From: Gammaproteobacteria bacterium
GTDB taxonomy: Bacteria; Pseudomonadota; Gammaproteobacteria; Arenicellales; JAHEKD01
DNA: 16,995 nt
Direction: 5' to 3'
NCBI GenBank assembly: GCA_024638545.1
Contig: JAHEKD010000005.1
Coordinates: 1-16,995 of the forward strand
The stretch's first letter is position 1, and every line of letters starts with the position of its first letter. The position numbers were made by a program, and so were the translations under genes. This document shows, in pieces, positions 7,213-14,405 of the stretch. A model generated the notes under the pieces. The model did no database searches and was not told the origin of the DNA. It saw only the letters and a program-made list of their open reading frames with translations.

Positions 7213-8286
7213 ATGGCGCGAATAGAATTCAAGAAGGTCCGGCATATGTACCCGCCGACACCGGGTCAGGAACCCACTTATGCACTTAAGGAAATTAATC
7301 AGGTCTGGGATGATGGCGGCGCCTACGCTTTGCTGGGACCCTCGGGCTGCGGAAAGACCACGCTGCTAAACATTATTTCAGGTTTGTTAACGCCCTCAGA
7401 GGGTTCTGTCTTTTTCGGCGACACGGATGTCACCAACCTGGCTACAACCGAGCGCCAGATCGCACAGGTATTTCAGTTCCCTGTCGTGTATGACACCATG
7501 AGCGTCTACGACAACCTGGCATTTCCGCTGCGCAACCGCGGTATAGATGAGCCGACCATTGCAGACAGAGTCAAACAGGTTGCGCAGATGCTTGATCTTG
7601 AAAACGTCCTTCACACTAGAGCGTCGGGACTTACCGCCGACGGTAAACAGAAAATTTCACTTGGAAGAGGCCTGGTCCGCTCTGATGTAAACGTTATCAT
7701 GTTTGATGAACCATTGACCGTCATTGACCCACACCTTAAATGGCTGCTGAGATCAAAACTAAAGGAACTACATCAGCAAATCGGTGTGACCATGATTTAC
7801 GTTACCCATGATCAGACAGAAGCGTTGACGTTTGCTGACAAGGTTGTGGTAATGTACGACGGCACCGTTGTGCAGGTGGGCACACCCGTCGAGTTGTTCA
7901 ACCGGCCGAATCACACGTTTGTCGGTCATTTTATAGGCTCGCCTGGCATGAACATACTCCCCGGACATGTTGATGGTTCCGATAGTTACTATAAGAACAA
8001 TAAAATACAAACTGCCAACAGTGCAGACGACGGGCAGGCAGGCAAACTCGAGATCGGTGTTCGCCCTGAATTTATTACCTTTTCGGACCAGGGCATTCCG
8101 GTTGTCATTGAAAAGATTGATGACCTCGGGCGCTTTCAAATCGTTACCGTCACTCATGAGCGTGATACGATCAAACTGGTGATCGGCGAAGATGATATTG
8201 TGCCCAGTGAGTCTGCAAAAATTAAGTTTGATCCTGCCAACACTCATCTTTATCGTGATAACTGGATTTTGGAGAACGCCCGCTAA
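7213..8286 (+). CDS. glpT: ABC transporter ATP-binding protein GlpT-like (degenerate signature motif)
   Basis: The 357-residue ATPase is the partner of GlpS. Walker A GPSGCGKT (42-49), Q-loop Q88 in VFQFP, Walker B VIMFDE (161-166) and switch His199 in THDQTEAL are all canonical. The ABC signature is not: where LSGGQQQR is expected the protein has LTADGKQK (140-147). A C-terminal TOBE-like domain (IGVRPEFITF and after) matches the regulatory half of MalK-type proteins. The gene starts 7 bp after glpS, with a GGAG ribosome site inside the glpS end, and shares one base with glpP (TAATG). This is the rhizobial-type GlpT ATPase, unrelated to the E. coli glycerol-3-phosphate antiporter of the same name. 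Confidence 0.9.
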   Translation: MARIEFKKVRHMYPPTPGQEPTYALKEINQVWDDGGAYALLGPSGCGKTTLLNIISGLLTPSEGSVFFGDTDVTNLATTERQIAQVFQFPVVYDTMSVYDNLAFPLRNRGIDEPTIADRVKQVAQMLDLENVLHTRASGLTADGKQKISLGRGLVRSDVNVIMFDEPLTVIDPHLKWLLRSKLKELHQQIGVTMIYVTHDQTEALTFADKVVVMYDGTVVQVGTPVELFNRPNHTFVGHFIGSPGMNILPGHVDGSDSYYKNNKIQTANSADDGQAGKLEIGVRPEFITFSDQGIPVVIEKIDDLGRFQIVTVTHERDTIKLVIGEDDIVPSESAKIKFDPANTHLYRDNWILENAR

Positions 8287-9149
8287 TGAACAAGACTGTA
8301 AATCAGAAAGCCTGGTGGCTGGTTACACCGGTGTTAGTGCTGGTCGCATTTAATGCATTTATTCCACTGATGACGGTGGTGAACTATTCACTTCAGGAAA
8401 CCTTTGGCAATAATGAATTTTTCTGGGAGGGGGTAACCTGGTTTGAGCAGGTATTAAAATCTGAACGCTTCCATGCCTCGTTTTTACGACAGCTGCTGTT
8501 TACTGGCATGATTCTGGTCATCGAGGTACCGCTCGGCATTTGCGTTGCGCTGACAATGCCACGCAAGGGCCCATGGGTATCGGTGTGCCTGATATTGATG
8601 GCCTTACCGTTATTGATTCCCTGGAACGTTGTCGGCGCGATGTGGAACATCTTTGCGCTGCCTGATATTGGCCTGTTAGGCTATACGCTGAATTCGATGG
8701 GTTTTGATTATAACTTCACCCAGCAACCCGTGTCTGCCTGGATGACCACGGTCGTTATGGACGTCTGGCACTGGACTTCTCTGGTGGTGTTGCTCTGCTA
8801 CGCAGGCCTGTGTTCAATACCGGATGACTACTACCAGGCTGCGCGCATTGACGGTGCAAGCCCGTGGGCAGTTTTTAGATACATACAGCTGCCAAAATTA
8901 AAACGGGTACTGACTATTGCCATCCTGCTGCGTTTTATGGACAGCTTCATGATCTATACTGAACCATTTGTGTTGACCGGCGGGGGCCCCGGCAATACAA
9001 CGACCTTTTTATCCATCGATCTGGTGAAGATTGCGCTCGGTCAATTTGATCTCGGACCGGCCGCTGCCATGTCGCTGATCTACTTCCTGATTGTTTTGCT
9101 GATCTGCTGGGCCTTTTATACCATCATGATGCGCAACGAGGAGCAATAG
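8286..9149 (+). CDS. glpP: ABC transporter permease, GlpP-like
   Basis: The 287-residue inner-membrane protein has about six hydrophobic segments, starting with WLVTPVLVLVAFNAFIPL near the N-terminus. It carries the binding-protein-dependent permease loop (EAA motif) at about 182-208, YYQAARIDGASPWAVFRYI, which docks on the ATPases. It belongs to the MalF/UgpA-type sugar permeases and pairs with the next gene. The start overlaps the glpT stop by one base, indicating translational coupling. The name follows the rhizobial glycerol system. Confidence 0.88.
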   Translation: MNKTVNQKAWWLVTPVLVLVAFNAFIPLMTVVNYSLQETFGNNEFFWEGVTWFEQVLKSERFHASFLRQLLFTGMILVIEVPLGICVALTMPRKGPWVSVCLILMALPLLIPWNVVGAMWNIFALPDIGLLGYTLNSMGFDYNFTQQPVSAWMTTVVMDVWHWTSLVVLLCYAGLCSIPDDYYQAARIDGASPWAVFRYIQLPKLKRVLTIAILLRFMDSFMIYTEPFVLTGGGPGNTTTFLSIDLVKIALGQFDLGPAAAMSLIYFLIVLLICWAFYTIMMRNEEQ

Positions 9150-9150
9150 T

Positions 9151-9954
9151 ATGGTGCGTCTTCCTAAATGGTTTATACCCACACTCTATATTGTCTTTCT
9201 GATGCTGCCTATCTACGGATTGCTGAGCATGTCTTTCAAGACAACCAATGAAATCCTGGGCGGCTTTTCATTTTTTCCGCAAGAATTCACCCTGGAGAAC
9301 TACGTCAAGATTTTCACCGACCCGACCTGGTATAACGGCTATATTAATTCACTTATCTATGTCGTGATTAATACCGTGATATCCATATCAGTGGCGCTGC
9401 CAGCGGCTTATGCATTTTCCCGCTATAAATTCCTGGGTGACAAGCACCTGTTTTTCTGGCTGCTAACCAACCGGATGGCGCCGCCTGCCGTGTTTGCACT
9501 GCCCTTTTTCCAGCTCTACTCGGCAATCAATCTATTTGACACCCATATTGCCGTTGCCCTGGCGCACTGCCTGTTCAATATTCCGCTGGCGGTGTGGATT
9601 CTGGAGGGTTTCATGTCGGGAATTCCAAAAGAACTCGATGAAACCGCTTATCTTGATGGATATTCGTTCTGGCGTTTTTTCCTGCGCATCTTCGTACCAA
9701 CGATTGCAGCCGGAATCGGCGTTGCGGCATTTTTCTGTTTCATGTACTCCTGGGTCGAGCTGCTGCTCGCCAAAACCCTTACATCTGTTGATGCCAAACC
9801 GATTGCCGCCACCATGACGCGCACCGCCAGCACATCTGGCTACGAGCTCGGGCTGCTTGCTGCCGCTGGCTCTCTAACGCTGATTCCAGGTGCATTTGTC
9901 ATCTATTTTGTACGTAATTATATCGCCAAGGGCTTCGCTCTGGGCCGAGTCTGA
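9151..9954 (+). CDS. glpQ: ABC transporter permease, GlpQ-like
   Basis: The 267-residue permease is of the MalG/UgpE type, with about six membrane segments. An EAA loop occurs at about 162-185 (LDETAYLDGYSFWRFFLRI), with the family's Glu-Thr-Ala and conserved Gly. It starts one base after the glpP stop, with a strong GAGGAG ribosome site in the glpP end. With GlpP it would form the heterodimeric channel driven by GlpS and GlpT. It is not related to the E. coli glycerophosphodiesterase that shares the symbol. Confidence 0.88.
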   Translation: MVRLPKWFIPTLYIVFLMLPIYGLLSMSFKTTNEILGGFSFFPQEFTLENYVKIFTDPTWYNGYINSLIYVVINTVISISVALPAAYAFSRYKFLGDKHLFFWLLTNRMAPPAVFALPFFQLYSAINLFDTHIAVALAHCLFNIPLAVWILEGFMSGIPKELDETAYLDGYSFWRFFLRIFVPTIAAGIGVAAFFCFMYSWVELLLAKTLTSVDAKPIAATMTRTASTSGYELGLLAAAGSLTLIPGAFVIYFVRNYIAKGFALGRV

Positions 9955-9969
9955 AGAGGAGAGAGAACT

Positions 9970-10251
9970 ATGGGATTATCATGGATGGCGTGGACCTGGC
10001 CGACTGCCGCATTTTTTTCGGCCATCGTGATATCAATTGTCATCATGGGATTGTGGGAAAAACGCTCACCGGGTGGCGATCCAAGGCGTGGGATATTTGG
10101 CATCGATACAACCCGCGGCGATCGGCTTTTTATATCCTGGGTAGGCAGCGGATTTATCGCACTAGGCTGGCTGGCCGTTTTTGGCACACCGCTCTGGGGC
10201 GGGCTTGCCCTGGTGATCCTGTGGTTTTTATTCGTATTTAAGTATGTTTAA
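9970..10251 (+). CDS. glpU: Small DUF2160-type membrane protein, GlpU-like
   Basis: The 93-residue protein has three predicted membrane helices (about 5-30, 54-70 and 71-90). A conserved cytoplasmic loop, EKRSPGGDPRRGIFGIDTTRGDRLFI, is characteristic of the DUF2160 family and linked in known genomes to glycerol-type ABC operons. In rhizobia the corresponding gene is glpU, whose exact role is unclear. It has a strong ribosome site (AGGAGAGAG) 15 bp after glpQ. An accessory role in permease assembly or stability is inference only. Confidence 0.85.
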   Translation: MGLSWMAWTWPTAAFFSAIVISIVIMGLWEKRSPGGDPRRGIFGIDTTRGDRLFISWVGSGFIALGWLAVFGTPLWGGLALVILWFLFVFKYV

Positions 10252-10363
10252 AATTCTCTCGCCGGTGATGGCTTTTAGGTAAATACATCATGAACAAAAG
10301 TATCCAGCCAAAACTCATGTTGTTAATTCACAAGTCATGATTCCCAGGTTGTTGTATTAACTG
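10252..10363. other. Gap between glpU and glpD
   Basis: These 112 bp hold no clear promoter, terminator or operator. A 16-codon ATG frame (10290-10340, MNKSIQPKLMLLIHKS) is present but has only a weak ribosome site. Confidence 0.4.
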
Positions 10364-12007
10364 ATGAGTTTGCGTGACCGGCATATAAGTCGACTGAAAG
10401 AAACCGGGTTTGATGTGATGGTCATCGGAGGCGGAATTAATGGTGCAGTCTCGGCAGCAGCCCTTGCTGCTCACGGTATCAATGTCGGCCTGATTGATTC
10501 CCGGGATTTTGCCGGATTCACCAGTCAGCACTCTTCGAATTTGATCTGGGGTGGTATTAAATATATGGAAAGCTATGAGTTTTCACTGGTTTGGAATTTG
10601 TGCCAGTCCCGCAATGAGTTAATGCGCAGCTTTCCATCCACCGTCAAGGAAATACGCTTTTTAACGACAGTTCCGAAAAGTTTTCGCCGCCATCCCCTTT
10701 TGCTCTGGTCGGGTTGCTGGTTATACTGGCTGTTTGGTCGGCGATTTACCCGTACGCCCAAACTCCTCAGCTCAAAAAATATTTTTATCCGGGAGCCCCT
10801 GATCAATACGTCAAAAAGTTGGGGCGGTGTTGAGTATTCCGACGCCTATCTTCACGACAATGACGCCCGATTCGTTTTTAATTTTATTCACAGCGCGATT
10901 AAGCACGGATGCGCGGCCGCAAATTATGTCAAATCAACGGGCGCCAAATACATCCCCGCGGACAGGTGCTGGCAGATCCAGGCGCGCGATCAACAAAGTG
11001 GCGAGAAATTCACCATTCGCTCAAAAGTGTTGATCAACGCAGCCGGCGCGTTTGTGGATGATCATAATGATCTCGCCCGGATCTCCTCAACTACACACCA
11101 TCTGTTTTCAAAGGGTATTCATTTAATCGTGCCATCGATCACAAAACACAATCGTGTGCTTGCTTTTTTTGCAGATGATGGGCGGCTGTTTTTTGCGATA
11201 CCCATGGCTAACCGAACCTGTATTGGCACGACGGACAGCAGAGTTACGTCACCCATCACCGAGGTGACCGATGATGATCGGGATTTTGTTCTGTCAAATA
11301 TCAATGCCTGCCTTAATTTAACGCCGCCCCTGACCACTGCAGACATTATCGCTGAGCGTTGCGGTGTCAGGCCTTTAGCCATGTCTGACCAGCCAGATAG
11401 TGACACTGATTTTCTGCAACTATCCAGAAAACACGTCATCGAGATTGATAAACAACGGTCTCATCTGAGTATATTCGGCGGTAAGTTAACCGACTGCCTG
11501 AATGTTGGCAAAGAAGTATGTGATCATGTCGCTGATCTGGGCCTTGCAGTATCTGAGCCCAGCCAAAAATGGTACGGTGAGCCTGATGAGGACACCAAAA
11601 AAGATTTTGACAAAAAGGCTTCAGACCTCGGTTTGGATACTATATGTGCTGAGGACACGGGTGAATCACTTGGCACACGCCTATGGCGACGATACGGTGA
11701 AGATGCGTTTGGTATGCTTGAACTCATCAGCAACGACAAGACGCTTTGTGAACCGCTGATACCCGGCACGGGTATCCGGCGTTGTGAAATTGACTACATC
11801 AAGGATGCGGAAATGATCGTTGAGCTGGAAGATTTTTTACGGCGGCGTTCGAAACTTGGATTAATCATGCGTCGTCAGGCATTGCGTGAATCTGAAGATC
11901 TCAAGGAAATTTGTGAAATTTTATTTGGCGGTGATGCCCAGTCACGTTATGAAAAGTATTTTGCAAGTCCTGATCATGAAGAAAATTACGTTACGGCAAA
12001 AAACTAG
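10364..12007 (+). CDS. glpD: FAD-dependent glycerol-3-phosphate dehydrogenase-like oxidoreductase
   Basis: The 547-residue flavoprotein has an N-terminal Rossmann motif, VIGGGINGAVSAAALAAHG (20-38), then IDSRDFAGFTS and LIWGGIKYMESYEF. A central DAGLDAD-type substrate region has YSDAYLHDNDARF, AAGAFVD, IGTTDSRV and ERCGVRPLA, and a C-terminal helical domain follows. The known GlpD reaction oxidises sn-glycerol 3-phosphate to dihydroxyacetone phosphate and passes electrons to quinone at the inner membrane. As the last gene of the block it fits degradation of imported glycerol once phosphorylated. The motif LIHGGLRYLE of E. coli GlpD reads LIWGGIKYME here, and the protein is a divergent subfamily member. 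The ATG at 10364 lacks a clear ribosome site and lies 112 bp after glpU. The TAG stop (12005-12007) is part of the target duplication of the element that follows. Confidence 0.85.
   Translation: MSLRDRHISRLKETGFDVMVIGGGINGAVSAAALAAHGINVGLIDSRDFAGFTSQHSSNLIWGGIKYMESYEFSLVWNLCQSRNELMRSFPSTVKEIRFLTTVPKSFRRHPLLLWSGCWLYWLFGRRFTRTPKLLSSKNIFIREPLINTSKSWGGVEYSDAYLHDNDARFVFNFIHSAIKHGCAAANYVKSTGAKYIPADRCWQIQARDQQSGEKFTIRSKVLINAAGAFVDDHNDLARISSTTHHLFSKGIHLIVPSITKHNRVLAFFADDGRLFFAIPMANRTCIGTTDSRVTSPITEVTDDDRDFVLSNINACLNLTPPLTTADIIAERCGVRPLAMSDQPDSDTDFLQLSRKHVIEIDKQRSHLSIFGGKLTDCLNVGKEVCDHVADLGLAVSEPSQKWYGEPDEDTKKDFDKKASDLGLDTICAEDTGESLGTRLWRRYGEDAFGMLELISNDKTLCEPLIPGTGIRRCEIDYIKDAEMIVELEDFLRRRSKLGLIMRRQALRESEDLKEICEILFGGDAQSRYEKYFASPDHEENYVTAKN
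12004..12007. repeat. Target site duplication CTAG, left of element copy 2, containing the glpD stop codon
   Basis: CTAG here is repeated at 12221-12224 directly after the element's other end. The last three bases are the glpD TAG stop codon, so the insertion kept the protein intact. Confidence 0.75.
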
Positions 12008-12220
12008 CCCGCATTTCTCACCACCCTACTACTGCGACGGTCCCTTGCCACGCCCTGTGGGCATTTTACTCGGTCAGGGTCCTCGACATAGTGTCAACAA
12101 TGCCTGCGGGCCCTTGTGCCGGCACATATGCTGATAACATAATGCCGGCCTTTGGTCGTCAAACCCATACAGGCCGCATCCTTTAACCGTCTCGCGACGA
12201 AGTCCGGTGAGAAATGCGGA
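12008..12220 (+). mobile_element. MITE-like non-autonomous element, copy 2 (213 bp)
   Basis: The ends read CCCGCATTTCTCACC on the left and GGTGAGAAATGCGGA on the right, flanked by CTAG duplications (12004-12007, 12221-12224). The reverse complement aligns over its full length with copy 1 at 861-1036, at roughly 87% identity. Copy 2 has 37 extra bases (12114-12150). No transposase or plausible coding frame lies inside. It starts directly after the glpD stop codon with the same end that follows the engB stop in copy 1, so relative to the upstream gene both copies are in the same orientation. Alternative view: a conserved intergenic structured element. The target duplications favour a transposed origin. 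Confidence 0.87.
12114..12150. repeat. 37-bp segment with hairpin, present only in element copy 2
   Basis: The segment contains GCCGGCA and TGCCGGC arms separated by about 17 bases. CCTT occurs at both edges, and deleting one CCTT plus the sequence between gives exactly the junction in copy 1. This is compatible with either a slippage deletion in copy 1 or a small nested insertion in copy 2. Confidence 0.65.
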
Positions 12221-12224
12221 CTAG
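12221..12224. repeat. Target site duplication CTAG, right of element copy 2
   Basis: This is the partner of the CTAG at 12004-12007. Together the pair defines the outer boundary of the element. Confidence 0.75.
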
Positions 12225-12240
12225 AGATTTTGCATCAAAG

Positions 12241-12263
12241 CCGGATTATGTTGCATAATCCGG
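12241..12263. promoter_or_regulatory. Inverted repeat before the cysteine synthase-like gene
   Basis: CCGGATTATG and CATAATCCGG form a perfect 10-bp stem around TTG. Without element copy 2 it would lie 16 bp after the glpD stop codon, so it may be the original 3' hairpin of the glp operon, now displaced. It could instead be an operator or leader hairpin for the gene at 12289. It has no following T run. TATACA at 12265-12270 is a possible -10 without a good -35. Confidence 0.45.
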
Positions 12264-12288
12264 TTATACATTCAAGGTAAAAAGCTTC

Positions 12289-13284
12289 ATGATTCGAAAC
12301 GGATTACTAGACACAATCGGCAATACACCGTTAATTAAATTAACAAAGGCTTCAGCGCTGACAGGCTGTACAATTCTGGGCAAAGCTGAATTTCTCAACC
12401 CAGGCGGGTCTGTGAAGGACCGGGCTGCAAAGTATATTATTGAAGATGCAGAATCAAAAGGCCTGTTAAAACCCGGCGGTACCATTGTCGAAGGTACGGC
12501 AGGTAATACGGGAATAGGCCTGGCGCTGGTCGCCAATGCAAAGGGCTATCGAACAGTCATTGTTATCCCTGATTCACAGTCCCGGGAAAAAAAGGAGATG
12601 CTGAAATTATGCGGTGCTGATTTACGGGAAGTGCCGCCGGCGCCCTACAAAGATCCTGCCAACTATGTGCGCTACTCCGGCCGGCTGGCAGATAAACTTG
12701 CGGCCACATTACCTGGCGGCGTGATCTGGGCCAATCAATTCGATAATGTCGCCAACCGTGAAGGGCATTATAATTCAACCGGTCCGGAAATCTGGCAACA
12801 AACAGACGGCAGCATAGACGGTTTCACCTGTGCGGTTGGAACCGGAGGCACCCTGGCAGGTGTCAGCCGATACCTCAAGGAAAAGAACCCAAACGTAGTC
12901 ACCGCAGTCAGTGATCCGATGGGCGCATCTTTATATGAATACTATAAAAACGGCGAATTAAAAGCTGAAGGAACCTCGATTACCGAAGGTATCGGGCAAA
13001 GCCGAATCACCGCAAATCTCGAAAATGCGCAAATCGATGACGCCTTCCAGATCTCGGATGAAGAAGCCTTGCCTGTGGTTTTTGATCTACTCAAAAAAGA
13101 AGGCCTCTGCCTGGGCGGCTCCAGCGGCATTAACGTTGCCGGCGCTATTCGCCTGGCTAAGCTACTGGGGCCGGGAAAAACGGTGGTTACCATTTTATGC
13201 GATTCCGGCACCCGCTACCAGAGCAAGCTCTTTAATCCCGAGTTCCTGAAAGAAAAACAGCTGCCCTTTCCAGACTGGCTGTAG
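12289..13284 (+). CDS. Cysteine synthase-like PLP-dependent enzyme
   Basis: The 331-residue protein is a fold-type II PLP enzyme of the O-acetylserine sulfhydrylase/cystathionine beta-synthase family. Visible features are the PLP lysine K43 in NPGGSVKDRA, the substrate loop EGTAGNTGIG (68-77), the PLP-phosphate loop GTGGT (184-188), GGSSGI (276-281) and a C-terminal CDSGTRYQSKLF. Classical CysK reads EPTSGNTGIA in the substrate loop, so this belongs to the widespread cysteine-synthase-like branch with Gly and Ala at those positions. The likely reaction is O-acetyl-L-serine plus sulfide to cysteine and acetate in the cytoplasm, but beta-elimination or another amino-acid substrate is possible. 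It has an AAGG ribosome site and is separated from glpD by the mobile element. No cysE or sulfate-assimilation gene is adjacent, so I leave out a symbol. Confidence 0.85.
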   Translation: MIRNGLLDTIGNTPLIKLTKASALTGCTILGKAEFLNPGGSVKDRAAKYIIEDAESKGLLKPGGTIVEGTAGNTGIGLALVANAKGYRTVIVIPDSQSREKKEMLKLCGADLREVPPAPYKDPANYVRYSGRLADKLAATLPGGVIWANQFDNVANREGHYNSTGPEIWQQTDGSIDGFTCAVGTGGTLAGVSRYLKEKNPNVVTAVSDPMGASLYEYYKNGELKAEGTSITEGIGQSRITANLENAQIDDAFQISDEEALPVVFDLLKKEGLCLGGSSGINVAGAIRLAKLLGPGKTVVTILCDSGTRYQSKLFNPEFLKEKQLPFPDWL

Positions 13285-13450
13285 CATCGACAGTATATTG
13301 ATGAGTCAGTCTGTAACTTTGATAAAGCAAGTCGATTTAATCTAATCTTCATGACTGTACGTTTATTCGAAAGCGTATATTCTTCTGCACTGTGCAATTC
13401 GCAACTGTGAATACAGTGTTATCAGGCAACATGATTTACAGGATGGATGA
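13285..13450. other. Convergent intergenic gap
   Basis: These 166 bp separate the 3' ends of the cysteine synthase-like gene and the deacetylase-family gene. A weak inverted repeat CACTGT...ACAGTG (13388-13418) is visible. There is no convincing intrinsic terminator with a T run on either strand. Confidence 0.4.
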
Positions 13451-14392
13451 TCAGGCATCCACTCGCACCAATGCGCTAAGGTGGGCGAGTGCGCTTTGTG
13501 CCAGACCGTCCAGATCATAGCCGCCTTCAAGTGTGGAAACGATTCGACCATCTGAGTACGTGTCGGCAATTTGCATGACTTGCCGAGTTATCCAGCCAAA
13601 GTCCTCGGCCTCCAGGTTTAAGCCAGCCAGCGGATCGTTTCTGTGGGCATCGAATCCGGCCGAGAAAAAAATAAATTCAGGTTTAAATGCATCCAGCTCG
13701 GGCAGGACTTTCTCACTGAATACGCGCCGGTAATGCTCACCGTCAGTACCGCCCGGCAGTGGTACGTTCACGATATGGCCAGGCACACTGGGTGCATACC
13801 TGCCGGGGAAAATATACTCCTGAAAGGTTGAACAGAACAATACTCGATTTTCGTCAATAAAGATGTCCTCTGTACCATTACCATGATGAACGTCAAAGTC
13901 AACAATCGCCACCCGCTCAAACCCGTGCACATCCATGGCATGCTGTGCGCCGACAGCCACATTATCAAAAAAACAAAAGCCCATAGCGATGCCGCGCTCC
14001 GCATGATGGCCAGGTGGCCTCACCAGGCAAAACGCGTTGTCGAATTCTTTATTGACGACACCATCAACCGCATCGATTGCTGCACCACAGGCTGTTAAGG
14101 CGGCAATCAAGCTATACTGGTTCATTGCCGTGTCGCCATCAATTTGTACATGACCGCCATCGCCGGTCGGCGCGTTGTCAAATATCCAGTCTACATAGTG
14201 CTGCTCGTGAACTGTCAGCAATTCAGAGCGTGCTGCCTGTTTGGATTGCCTGCTTAATAAAAACTCATTTAAGCCGGACGCCGCGAGCGCGTCCTCGACT
14301 GCGATTATCCTTTCCGGACGTTCAGGATGATAGGCACTGATTTCATGGAGAACGGAATTTGGGTGTTTGATTAATGCGGTTTTTACTGCCAT
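13451..14392 (-). CDS. Histone deacetylase/acetylpolyamine amidohydrolase family protein
   Basis: The 313-residue zinc hydrolase has the arginase-deacetylase fold signatures. HPERPERI lies near the N-terminus (22-29), followed by the catalytic His pair H129-H130 in RPPGHHAERG, the zinc ligands D167 and H169 in DFDVHHGNGT, D248 in SAGFDAHRNDP, and Y292 in EGGYDL. Known members remove acetyl groups from lysine, polyamines or other amines; bacteria lack histones, so a small-molecule or protein substrate is expected. The ATG at 14392 has an AGGAAG ribosome site 9 bases upstream; an upstream extension to 14467 would read into dctM and lacks support. It starts 13 bp after dctM and is the last gene of the TRAP operon, which suggests that its substrate is what the transporter imports. 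All key residues are present, so it should be active. Confidence 0.9.
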   Translation of the reverse strand: MAVKTALIKHPNSVLHEISAYHPERPERIIAVEDALAASGLNEFLLSRQSKQAARSELLTVHEQHYVDWIFDNAPTGDGGHVQIDGDTAMNQYSLIAALTACGAAIDAVDGVVNKEFDNAFCLVRPPGHHAERGIAMGFCFFDNVAVGAQHAMDVHGFERVAIVDFDVHHGNGTEDIFIDENRVLFCSTFQEYIFPGRYAPSVPGHIVNVPLPGGTDGEHYRRVFSEKVLPELDAFKPEFIFFSAGFDAHRNDPLAGLNLEAEDFGWITRQVMQIADTYSDGRIVSTLEGGYDLDGLAQSALAHLSALVRVDA

Positions 14393-14405
14393 TGTATTTT
14401 GCTTC

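Noticed and set aside
10290..10340. 16-codon frame between glpU and glpD as a leader peptide
   Set aside because: It has a weak ribosome site and no attenuator-like hairpins, and nothing supports translation.
13388..13418. Bidirectional terminator between the two convergent genes
   Set aside because: The arms are only 6 bp with a loop of about 19 bases and no T run.
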